Shown here piece by piece: positions 26,843 through 36,877 of a stretch of DNA of 64,000 nt (the stretch's first letter is position 1; each line of letters opens with the position of its first letter). Under the pieces are notes generated by a model. That model was not told the origin of the DNA, searched no databases, and saw nothing but the letters and a program-made list of their open reading frames with translations. Both the position numbers and the translations under genes were made by a program. Source of the stretch: Flavobacteriales bacterium (GTDB lineage: Bacteria > Bacteroidota > Bacteroidia > Flavobacteriales_F > PHOS-HE28); the NCBI GenBank assembly GCA_016710685.1, contig JADJVC010000002.1, forward strand, positions 1-64,000, given 5' to 3'.

Positions 26843-28638
26843 AACGCAACCGATAGCTCAAACTCAACATCACTCCTTTTGTGCTTGCCTTCCGGCCCAG
26901 TTCTCCACTGCCCAAGCTGTTCATCAATTGCCCGCGAAGCGTTGGCTCCAAGCCTTGGCCGAGTAGCCGAAGATCACTTCACGGAAAGGCCGATCGGCAA
27001 AGCTTACAAAACCTTCATTGTCCGGCGCAGGAATTGCACCACGACGGCCAGTGAGCAACCCGACCGTAGGCCCGCCGCGCACCCCGAAACTCCAACGGCC
27101 TTGCACCATGTGTGCATCCAGTAGTAACGGAATTTCCAAGTAGCTCACGCGGTTTAATTCGTTGCGCGCTTCGCGGATCCGTTCCGTGTTTGTTGGTGGT
27201 GTCCGTGCCTTGCGTCAGCACGTTCACGGTGGTGTTGGTTGAAGTACCAGTGTAGGTTGGCGGTGTGCCGGGAATGGTGTCCGTGATCACGAGGATGGTC
27301 GTGTCCACCGGGTTCAAGTACCAGAAGTTTTGCAAGGTGAACGTGGTGCGGTCCAATGCTTCCGTTCGCAATTGTTCTGCATAGGTGGCGTAGTGCAAGC
27401 CCGCACCGATACCGAAGTTGCGGCCCATGTGCATCAGCTCTGCGCCCATGCCAACGCTGTTCGCCTTGCTGATGTTCGCGTTCCAATCCGCGCTGTTGCT
27501 TCCGGAATACTTCGTTGTGGAAGAAAACATGCCGCCCAAAACGCTGATCTCCCACGGGGCGCGCTCGGGCACTAATGGGGGAGGTGTGGCTGCCATTGCA
27601 GAATCTTCAACAGCCAAAGGAGAAGTTATGGCGGTTGATGCGCTATCGGTGGATGAAGGGGTTGTCCCGTTCAACGGATTTCGCCCAGTACCTACGAGCT
27701 GAGGAGAAAAGGGTGAGCCGTTGGAAATTGAAGTTGCCCCAACTGCGGGCTGTTGAATTGCTGTGCTTTTTGAAGATGGTGTTTCAATCTCCAAAACTTG
27801 TGCGGCCTCTTCGGTTTTGATAGTGGCAGAAGAAGTCTCTGGTTTGCTCGCAGCGATGGAAAATTCTGGACTTTGTGTAGTTCCGTTTGCTGGTGAAGCC
27901 GGCTGCGATGTTGTTCCGTTTGTTGCGTTCAAATTAGATTGAAGATCGGTTGCCTGCGGAAAGGTTTCACTGATCGAACCGTTGCTCACTTCGACACTTG
28001 GTTGAGCATTTTCCGCGACTAGCGGATTGGTTGAAACGGCCTCTGGTTTTGCGGCAACGGTAACTTGTTCACTTTTCTTTTTCGATGTTGCAGGTATAAC
28101 AACACCGGCGTTAGTGGGTTCAGCGGCAACCGATTTGGGTTGATGGGCTTACGGTGGCCACTTCCTGATCCGTTTTATGAGACTGGCTTGTTTTAGCAGC
28201 GGCGTTCGCTGCCGTTTCCGCAGCAAGTGCTTGCTCTGCGGAATGGACGGGAATGGACTTCACGGAGTTGTCGCCGACGGACGGCGAACTGATTGCTACT
28301 GTGGTGGTAGTTGTTGCAGAATTTGGTGTTGGTACCACCAATGTGGTTACGTTGCTCGTGCCGTTTTGCTCAATGGCTTCTGCTTTAACTGAAGGGACTT
28401 CCTTGTTTTGGTTGGCAGCAACGGTCGCCGCGGTTTCCGAAGAACCTGTTCCATACCAAGCCAATCCGCCAACCAGTAGCAAAGCAACGGCACCGGTGAT
28501 CCACGCGCCCTTGTTCCCGCCGCCGCGTTGCGCGTCGATGCGGCTCCGCGCATCCTGCCAGTCCGCTTCCTGGAAAGGGATCTGGCGCTCTTCCAGCTTG
28601 CGCCGCGCCAGCTCGTCGAATTCTTCGTTAGAGTTCAT
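26841..28638 (-). CDS. Membrane-anchored anti-sigma-like protein with C-terminal outer-membrane barrel (frameshifted)
   Basis: Opens at 28638 with a cytoplasmic N-terminus (MNSNEEFDELARRKLEERQI...FQEADWQDARSRI), one membrane helix (WITGAVALLLVGGLAWYGTG) and a long Thr/Ser/Ala/Pro-rich linker. The distal part is an outer-membrane beta-barrel-like domain (WEISVLGGMFSSTTKYSG, GMGAELMHMGRNFGIGAGLHYATY, SYLEIPLLLDAHMVQGRWSF, GVMLSLSYRLR-stop). At least three frame changes interrupt it, near 28140, 27170 and 26960; each segment continues sensibly in another frame down to TAG at 26841. The start overlaps the stop of the ECF sigma gene (ATGA). Such sigma-linked inner-membrane/outer-barrel proteins are known from Bacteroidota; a regulatory role is inferred. 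Confidence 0.7.
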
Positions 28639-29198
28639 GGCAATGCGGTTTTAACGGTGACGGTTCCGACGATCTGCGCAATGGCTAGTTGCAGTGTTTG
28701 CCGCGCGTGTGAAACATGCCACTTCGATGTGCCCGCGCTGATGCCGAGCATTTCCGCGATCTCGGCGTGGCTGAAGCCGTCGATGGCGAAGAGGTTGAAC
28801 ACTTTGCGCGACATCTCCGGCACGCGCTGGAGCAGCTCCGCGAAAGCTTCCGCTTCCATCTGCCGCAGGTAATCGTTCACCTCTGTGCCTACGTGTTCAT
28901 TCACCGGGACATCCATTGTTTCGTGTGCTTTGCGTTCGCGTTCCTTGCGGAAATTGTCGATCACCGTGTTGATCATTATCCGGCGCGCCCACAGTTCAAA
29001 GGGTACTTCGGGCCGTCGTTTTTTCAGGTTCAGCAGTACCTTCAGAAAGCCGTCGTTCATCCGGGCGGAAGCATCCTGGCGGTTGCGTTCGTAACGGGAA
29101 CAGATGGACATCATCATCGGGTACATCGTTTTATACAGTTCATGTTCCGCCCGCGGATCTTTGCGGATGCAATCGGCCAAGAGCGAATCGCGGACCAT
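28635..29198 (-). CDS. RNA polymerase ECF-type sigma factor
   Basis: Sigma factor of 187 aa. Region 2: AEHELYKTMYPMMMSICSRY, ...DGFLKVLLNLKK and FELWARRIMINTVIDNFRKER. Region 4: LQRVPEMSRKVFNLFAIDGF and the helix-turn-helix SHAEIAEMLGISAGTSKWHVSHAR, typical of Bacteroidota ECF factors. The last codon overlaps the ATG of the anti-sigma-like gene by four bases, so both are made from one transcript. The array of three T9SS cargo genes lies directly upstream on the same strand but is separated by a terminator. Confidence 0.9.
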   Translation of the reverse strand: MVRDSLLADCIRKDPRAEHELYKTMYPMMMSICSRYERNRQDASARMNDGFLKVLLNLKKRRPEVPFELWARRIMINTVIDNFRKERERKAHETMDVPVNEHVGTEVNDYLRQMEAEAFAELLQRVPEMSRKVFNLFAIDGFSHAEIAEMLGISAGTSKWHVSHARQTLQLAIAQIVGTVTVKTALP

Positions 29199-29212
29199 GT
29201 TCTTTGTTGCGG

Positions 29213-29246
29213 AAAAGGTGCCCGCTCTTTTGCGGGCACCCTTTCA
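29213..29246 (-). terminator. Terminator after T9SS cargo gene 1
   Basis: On the minus strand GGGTGCCCGC-AAAAGAG-GCGGGCACC is followed by TTTTCC, just beyond the stop at 29265. The stem sequence resembles the two hairpins after cargo genes 2 and 3. Confidence 0.7.
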
Positions 29247-29264
29247 AAGCTATCAAATTGAGGC

Positions 29265-30689
29265 TCAGCGCACCTTGATGAAGCGCTGCGCCTTGCTGTG
29301 CGTGTCGTTGCCGATGCGTACCATGTAAAGGCCGGGTTCCAGCGTTTCCGTAGGGATACGTACCGTGTTGCCACCGGTGGTAAAGGTGTGCTCCAAGTTT
29401 ATGCGTGTGCGACCACTGGGGTCGATCACCGTGATGGGCAGCTTACCGTTCACGGTTGAATTCACCGTAAGGTTCAATGCATCCCGCACCGGGTTCGGCC
29501 ACAGTTTCAGTTCCGCAATGGCGGGTACATCAGCGATACCCGTGGCCATGTTCTGGATCACGTTCAACGTGAAGCCGCCATCGCGATCCGCTGCATTCGA
29601 AACCGCTGTTGAATGGCCGTCCACGATCATGCCGTTCAAGATGCCGTTGGCGTCCACGCTCACGCTGTCGCAATAGGTGTCGGTGCAATTTCCGGAGGTC
29701 ATGGTAAGGCAAAGGATCCACGGGCCGGGGCCGGCGTATTCGTGTGTCGGATAGGCATCGGTGGAAGAGGTTCCGTCACCGAAGTCCCAAGAGAACTGGT
29801 AGGTGCCGTTGCCGCCGCTGCTGAGGTTCCACACCCACACTTCGTTGGGGATGGGTTCCACGCCGCCGCCTGCTGTGCTGTCGTAGGCCTGGATCACCCA
29901 GAAATCAGCGTTGCAAGCGGTGGAGCCTGAATCCGCCACACAAATGCAGGCGGCGCTCCAGATTCCCGGCCCGCTCAAGGGGTCAGTGCACTCGGTGCCG
30001 GGAACATCCGGACCGTTCGGGACACCGAGGCAATCAGAAACGATGTTGGAGTTGATCAGCCCATTGGCATCCACGTACACGGAGTCGCAGGTAACGCTGG
30101 TGCAACCGGTCGCATCCGCCATCGTCAAGCAAACGTTGTAGGAACCAGGACCGGGGAACAGGTATTGGGAGGTCGCGGTACCCGAGGTGCTGCCGTCAGG
30201 CAGTTGCCACACGTAGGTATAGGGTGCCGTGCCTCCCGAGCTGCAGCTATGGAAGGTCGCACTGAACGGTACAACACCGAAAAAGGAGCTGTCCTGCACC
30301 ACAGAAACGCAGGCTTGGCAGGGATCCGGGTTGCTGCCGCAGGTGACATAGATCACCACACTGGCGGCATTGGCAGAATCAATGTTGACCTGGTACGACC
30401 CAGTCCCATAAGCCATGGCACCTGAACATGCCGCGCCGACTTGGAATGAGCCCTGCAGATCATCCATCATCACGGTCACGGAGTAAGTACAGTTGGAATC
30501 CAACGGCACTTCTATGTCCAAGTCGGGCAGGGTGTTCAGAATGGTGGTGATGGTGACGTAATTATTCGCAGGGTCGCATGGGATGACCTGACCCGATATG
30601 GTAATTGGGTATGGACCGGGTTGTGCAAAGGCGAGGCTGCCAATAAGCAGCGCTGAGGCAGCGAGCAAAGATCGAATTGATCGGTTCAT
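29265..30689 (-). CDS. T9SS-secreted PKD-domain protein, cargo paralogue 1
   Basis: Secreted protein of 474 aa from ATG 30689, with a signal peptide (MNRSIRSLLAASALLIGSLAFA). The middle holds at least two PKD-like domains: one around VVPFSATFHSCSSGGTAPYTYVW and one with the classical FSWDFGDGTSSTDAYPTHEY. The last 80 residues form a type A T9SS sorting domain (LKLWPNPVRDALNLTVN...GLYMVRIGN...QRFIKVR). Numerous Cys residues occur in pairs. It is the last of three tandem paralogues (29265, 30854, 32554), each with its own terminator. The ligand or surface role is unknown. Confidence 0.85.
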   Translation of the reverse strand: MNRSIRSLLAASALLIGSLAFAQPGPYPITISGQVIPCDPANNYVTITTILNTLPDLDIEVPLDSNCTYSVTVMMDDLQGSFQVGAACSGAMAYGTGSYQVNIDSANAASVVIYVTCGSNPDPCQACVSVVQDSSFFGVVPFSATFHSCSSGGTAPYTYVWQLPDGSTSGTATSQYLFPGPGSYNVCLTMADATGCTSVTCDSVYVDANGLINSNIVSDCLGVPNGPDVPGTECTDPLSGPGIWSAACICVADSGSTACNADFWVIQAYDSTAGGGVEPIPNEVWVWNLSSGGNGTYQFSWDFGDGTSSTDAYPTHEYAGPGPWILCLTMTSGNCTDTYCDSVSVDANGILNGMIVDGHSTAVSNAADRDGGFTLNVIQNMATGIADVPAIAELKLWPNPVRDALNLTVNSTVNGKLPITVIDPSGRTRINLEHTFTTGGNTVRIPTETLEPGLYMVRIGNDTHSKAQRFIKVR

Positions 30690-30792
30690 TGGTTGTGGGT
30701 TTTGTGCGTGGGATGCGTTCTCCTCCATACACGCAGCACAGGGCTCTGGGGTTGGGTGAGGCCTAAAAATAATTTCAACAGGAAGACAGGTC

Positions 30793-30834
30793 AAAAACCA
30801 GAAAGGGTGCCTGCACCAAAGCAAGCACCCTTTC
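30793..30834 (-). terminator. Terminator after T9SS cargo gene 2
   Basis: Minus strand: GAAAGGGTGCTTGC pairs with GCAGGCACCCTTTC, followed by TGGTTTTTGA. Nearly the same hairpin follows cargo gene 3. Confidence 0.65.
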
Positions 30835-30853
30835 CGCAAACTGAAAACTTTGA

Positions 30854-32398
30854 TCAACGCACCTTCAAAAAGCGCTGCGAAATGCGTTGTGCGCCATTGC
30901 CGATCTGCAACAAATACAAGCCAGGTGCAAGCGCAGTTGCATTCAGCTTTACGGTGTTGCTGCCCGATGACGTGCGGTGCTCTTCGCGCAGCACAATTCG
31001 ACCGTCCGTTCCAATAACGGTAATGTCGGTTGCGCTAGCTCGAACGCTTTTGAACGAGACATTCAATTCGTTGCTCACGGGGTTCGGCCACACGTTCAGG
31101 TCGGCAATCGCGGGTACATCCGCAATGCCGGTGGGAATGGCTTGGATCACGTTCAGTGTAAAGCCTTCAGTTCGCACACCGGAAAGTTGCGCAACATGGC
31201 CTCCGTCGATCATCATGCCTTGCAAAATTCCATTCGCATCCATGGAAATGCTGTCGCAATAGGTGCTTGTACAGGCCGTTCCTATCGCCATGGTAAGGCA
31301 AAGCACATATGGCCCGTTACCAGCATAAACGTGTGTGGGATACGCATCCGTGGAGCTTGTTCCATCGCCGAAGTCCCAGGTGTAAGTCGGCGTTCCATTG
31401 CCTTGGCTGTCGTTCCATATCCACACCTCGTTCGGGATCGGTGTTCCCGCTGAGTCGCCATTCACATACGCTTGTTGTGCAATGTAGCCGGCCATGCAGG
31501 TGTAATAGATGGAGTCGGGAATACAAGTGCAGGTGTAGTCCCAAGTGCCGGGTTCGCTAGTTCCCGGTATACTGCATGGCGTTCCATTCACGTTCGGGCC
31601 GTTCAAAATGCCTGTGCAATCATAGAAAAAGACGGGATTAATGGCCCCATCCGTGCCGATCAACACACTGTCGCAGGTCGTGGTGGTGCAGCCGTTGTTG
31701 TCAGCCATGGTCAAGCAGATGATGTAAGGACCAGCGGCCGCGTAGGTGTGGACCACATCTTCGCCAATGCTGGTTTCGCCATCACCGAAGTCGTAGAGGT
31801 AGGTGTATGGTTCCACCCCGCCATACGAGCAATTGGTTGCGGCAATGGTAAAAGGCACGGCTCCGTTATTGTTCACCACGGAATCAACCGAGAAGCAAAC
31901 TTGGCATGGCACGAGCGTACCCCCGATGCATTCGCAACTCGGTGTCCACGTATCGTAAAAGGTGATCGGGTTGCCATCATCGCAAGCGGTTCCGGGCAAG
32001 GCAGACCCGCCCACAATGCCTTCGCAATCGGCATTGCTACCGCCACAGTTCAAGGCGACGTAAACTCCTGTGGAATCGAACGCGCTGGCCGTATAGAACA
32101 ACGTGTCGGCTATGGAAAGACCGCCACAAAGGGTAGTCACGGTGAAGCCACCGGTCGGCGTGTCCATCGTGAGTGAAATGTTGAACGTGCAATCCGTTCC
32201 GACAGGGATTTCGACATCCGCGATCGCTGGCAGCGTTCCGGGTATTGTGTTGATCGTGACAAGGCTGTTCGCGGTGCAACCGACCACGGTGCCGTTAACG
32301 AGCACCGTATAGGGTCCTCCCGGCTGGGCTAGGGCAGCGGCGCTGAAGAAAACGGCAAGAGCAGCAACTGTCGTGCGGATCTGTTTAAGCATGTTCAT
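30854..32398 (-). CDS. T9SS-secreted PKD-domain protein, cargo paralogue 2
   Basis: Secreted protein of 514 aa from ATG 32398, with a signal peptide (MNMLKQIRTTVAALAVFFSAAALA). Like its neighbours it has an N-terminal Cys-containing beta domain (VLVNGTVVGCTANSLVTINTIPGTLP), PKD domains (VEPYTYLYDFGDGETS and YTWDFGDGTSSTDAYPTHVY), a linker ending TLNVIQAIPTGIADVPAIA and a type A sorting domain (LNVWPNPVSNELNVSFKS...GLYLLQIGNGAQRISQRF). The sorting domain is almost the same as that of paralogue 3. No enzymatic motif is seen. Confidence 0.85.
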   Translation of the reverse strand: MNMLKQIRTTVAALAVFFSAAALAQPGGPYTVLVNGTVVGCTANSLVTINTIPGTLPAIADVEIPVGTDCTFNISLTMDTPTGGFTVTTLCGGLSIADTLFYTASAFDSTGVYVALNCGGSNADCEGIVGGSALPGTACDDGNPITFYDTWTPSCECIGGTLVPCQVCFSVDSVVNNNGAVPFTIAATNCSYGGVEPYTYLYDFGDGETSIGEDVVHTYAAAGPYIICLTMADNNGCTTTTCDSVLIGTDGAINPVFFYDCTGILNGPNVNGTPCSIPGTSEPGTWDYTCTCIPDSIYYTCMAGYIAQQAYVNGDSAGTPIPNEVWIWNDSQGNGTPTYTWDFGDGTSSTDAYPTHVYAGNGPYVLCLTMAIGTACTSTYCDSISMDANGILQGMMIDGGHVAQLSGVRTEGFTLNVIQAIPTGIADVPAIADLNVWPNPVSNELNVSFKSVRASATDITVIGTDGRIVLREEHRTSSGSNTVKLNATALAPGLYLLQIGNGAQRISQRFLKVR

Positions 32399-32501
32399 CT
32401 GGATGGGATTTTTGTGGGTCTCAGTTGTATACACGGATAAGATCTCGGCGAGGTTGGGTGCATCTGAAAATAATTCTTCGGATAAGACCAGTTTGAATCC
32501 A

Positions 32502-32535
32502 GAAAGGGTGCCTACGCCAAAGCAAGCACCCTTTC
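32502..32535 (-). terminator. Terminator after T9SS cargo gene 3
   Basis: Minus strand: GAAAGGGTGCTTGC pairs with GTAGGCACCCTTTC. It is a near copy of the hairpin at 30801-30834, showing that the duplication included the 3' flank. Confidence 0.6.
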
Positions 32536-32553
32536 CGCAAAGAGGAAAACGCA

Positions 32554-33846
32554 TCACCGCACCTTCAAAAAGCGCTGCGAAATGCGTTGTGCGCCACTGC
32601 CGATCTGCAACATGTACAAGCCGGGGGCAAGCGATGCCGTGATCAACTTCACGGTATTGCTGCCCAATGCCAAGCGATGTTCATCGCGAAGCAAAACACG
32701 ACCGTCCATATTGATCACGGAAATAGCGGTAGCGCCTGCCTGAACGCTATTGAACGTAACGTTCAATTCGTTGCTCACCGGGTTCGGCCACAGGTTCAAT
32801 TTTGCAATCGCGGGTACGTCAGCAATGCCGGTAGGAATAGCCTGGATCACGTTCAACGTAAAGCCAGCATCGCGGTCAGCGACATTGGAAATTGCAGTAG
32901 CATGACCGTCCACGATCATGCCGTTCAGGATGCCGGCCTCGTCCACGCTCACACTGTCGCAGAAGGTGCTCGTGCAACTGCCGCTGGTGATGGTGAGGCA
33001 GAGCTGGTACGGCCCGGGACCCGTGTACAGGTGAGTGGGATAGGCATCGGCGGAAGAGTTGCCGTCACCGAAATCCCAACTGTATTGATCAATGCCGTTT
33101 GGTGCGGAGCTAAGGTCGAGCACCCACACTTCGTTCGGGGTTGGGATGAGGATGCCGCCGCCGTTGGAAGTGTCCGTGTAGGCTTGCACGAGCCAAAATC
33201 CGGCTTGGCATTGCGCGCTGCCGTTAGCGTTCACGGTGCCGTCATCATTTACGAAAAGCGTATCGCAAGCCGCGCTGGCAGCGCCCGTGGCATCGGTGCT
33301 TTGCATGCACACCCCATAAGCGCCGGGGCCGTCGAAGGTGAAGAACTGGCCATTCCCCATGGCGATGGTGCCGTCGGGCAGCAGCCAGCCATCGGCGTAG
33401 GGCGGCGTGCCGCCGGAAGTGCAACTGGTGAACAAAGCCGTGAACGGCGCGACCTGCGTAATGGTGATACAGGCCTGAATGGAAGTGGACGTATCCGTTC
33501 CACAGCCTAATTGCATCTCCAGCGCGGCGGAACCAGTGGGGTTGCTGAAGGAGTATGCTGCCGAGTCAGCGGTGACGGTGCCGTTGCCGCAACTCGCAAA
33601 TGCGAACACTCCGCCGTTGGGTGAATCCGTGTAGAAGGTAGCGGAATAGGAACAATCCCCGGCAACGGTCGGCGAAGCGGATTGATCGGGCAACGTGCCG
33701 GGAAGGGTTTGCACGGTGACGGTTTGGCCAGCAGTGCATCCGGCAAGTTGGCCGCTAACGTTGATGGTATATGGGGCCTGGGCGGTGAGCGCAGTGAAGG
33801 CCAAGGCGGCTGAAACCAAGGAAAACAAGCGTCCGGTTCTAAACAT
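32554..33846 (-). CDS. T9SS-secreted PKD-domain protein, cargo paralogue 3
   Basis: Secreted protein of 430 aa with a signal peptide (MFRTGRLFSLVSAALAFTALTA). It has an N-terminal domain (YTINVSGQLAGCTAGQTVTV), a weaker PKD unit (FTALFTSCTSGGTPPYADGW), a clear PKD unit (QYSWDFGDGNSSADAYPTHLY) and the type A T9SS sorting domain (LNLWPNPVSNELNVTFNS...GLYMLQIGSGAQRISQRF). It is shorter than paralogue 2 because a middle segment with a 'CIPD/CICV' Cys motif is missing. It is the first gene of the tandem set. Confidence 0.85.
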   Translation of the reverse strand: MFRTGRLFSLVSAALAFTALTAQAPYTINVSGQLAGCTAGQTVTVQTLPGTLPDQSASPTVAGDCSYSATFYTDSPNGGVFAFASCGNGTVTADSAAYSFSNPTGSAALEMQLGCGTDTSTSIQACITITQVAPFTALFTSCTSGGTPPYADGWLLPDGTIAMGNGQFFTFDGPGAYGVCMQSTDATGAASAACDTLFVNDDGTVNANGSAQCQAGFWLVQAYTDTSNGGGILIPTPNEVWVLDLSSAPNGIDQYSWDFGDGNSSADAYPTHLYTGPGPYQLCLTITSGSCTSTFCDSVSVDEAGILNGMIVDGHATAISNVADRDAGFTLNVIQAIPTGIADVPAIAKLNLWPNPVSNELNVTFNSVQAGATAISVINMDGRVLLRDEHRLALGSNTVKLITASLAPGLYMLQIGSGAQRISQRFLKVR

Positions 33847-34026
33847 CGGAAGTGGATCAAGGCGTGAACGACGGGTCTACGAGAATCGAAAGTATGACAT
33901 TTGCGAAATGGCGATGCGCCTAAACGAGGAACGGTAAGGACTCCAGGCGCGGAATGGTCCCATCGAAATTCTGATACTTATGAAGTCCTCACCCGTCCGA
34001 TAGGCATCGGACCTGCGCCGGGACGA

Positions 34027-34584
34027 TTATTCCTCATCACTTCCCTTTTCATAGCCTTCGTAGTAGTAGGATTGATCAATGCCTTTGAAAACGATCTCAT
34101 GATCACTGATGTGGTTGGTCAAGTTGGAACCGAGCAGTGTACTTAGTTCCAAGTCGTTGATCGGGCTGCGTTCCATGGCTTGAAGGTAGTGTGTCTTATC
34201 CACGAATTGCCAGTTGACGACCTGTTTCAGTTGCTTTTTCAAGATCAGGTCCAGCCATATCCGCATGGCCCTGCCGTTGCCTTCCATGAATGGATGGACG
34301 ATGTTCATTTCCACGTACTTGGCAACAATTTCTTCAAAATTGGCCTCGGGCATTTGTTCCACCTTTTCCAAAGCTTCTGTCAAATACAAGGCCGTTGCAA
34401 ACCTGAATCCGCCTTTTGAAATGTTGTTGGTACGGATCTTTCCTGCCAAGGCCAAAAGCCCGTCGAACAGGTATTTGTGCAGCTGTTGCGAACCCATTAG
34501 CGTGCCGACTTCGATGGTGTCGATATCGCCGCTTTCAAACAACCGGTAGGCTTTGCTCAGGCTTTCCTTGTCCATGTTTTTCAT
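34027..34584 (-). CDS. Class III Fic protein (AMP transferase) with inhibitory helix
   Basis: Single-domain Fic enzyme of 185 aa, probably transferring AMP from ATP to a target protein. The catalytic loop is H97-PFMEGNGR-105, with H97 as the base. The C-terminal helix carries S172-YYY-E176-G177, which fits the class III inhibitory motif [S/T]xxxE[G/N]; E176 would block productive ATP binding. From memory, sequence and length closely follow Neisseria meningitidis NmFic (LFESGDID, ISKGGFRFA, YVEMNIxHPF, LYLQAMERSP, SYYYEGYEKG). There is no separate antitoxin gene, as expected for class III. Isolated between a T9SS cargo array and hutU; likely acquired by transfer. Confidence 0.92.
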   Translation of the reverse strand: MKNMDKESLSKAYRLFESGDIDTIEVGTLMGSQQLHKYLFDGLLALAGKIRTNNISKGGFRFATALYLTEALEKVEQMPEANFEEIVAKYVEMNIVHPFMEGNGRAMRIWLDLILKKQLKQVVNWQFVDKTHYLQAMERSPINDLELSTLLGSNLTNHISDHEIVFKGIDQSYYYEGYEKGSDEE

Positions 34585-34661
34585 ACTTGGTGCTCCTCGG
34601 ATTTTCTATGGAAAGATACGCACCGATCCACATGGTTTTAGGCAGGTACTATTCAAGAAAT

Positions 34662-34745
34662 TGTCCACCGATTACACAGATGAACACAGATGTTCCCGCA
34701 TTGTGGGAACGCCCCAAATCCCACGCAAGCGTCCACGCTCATGTG
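34662..34745. repeat. Interspersed repeat words and two hairpins
   Basis: The spacer between the Fic gene and hutU holds GATTACACAGATGAACACAG, the hairpin GTTCCCGCATTGTGGGAAC (34692-34710) and the hairpin core AGCGTCCACGCT followed by CATGTGCCAC. The last unit recurs at 57399-57423. Confidence 0.55.
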
Positions 34746-34756
34746 CCACTAAACGC

Positions 34757-36787
<2,031 letters not shown>

Positions 36788-36877
36788 GGTTGTGTGCCAC
36801 TGCTCAGTGCGCAGGCGCTGCCGCGAAGATCGGTAACAAGAAGCGGTAATGGAAAATCGGGCGGGCAACCGACACCG

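Noticed and set aside
33847..34026. Small gene in the gap before the Fic gene
   Set aside because: Short overlapping frames only, with no family features; nothing can be supported in this 180-base gap.
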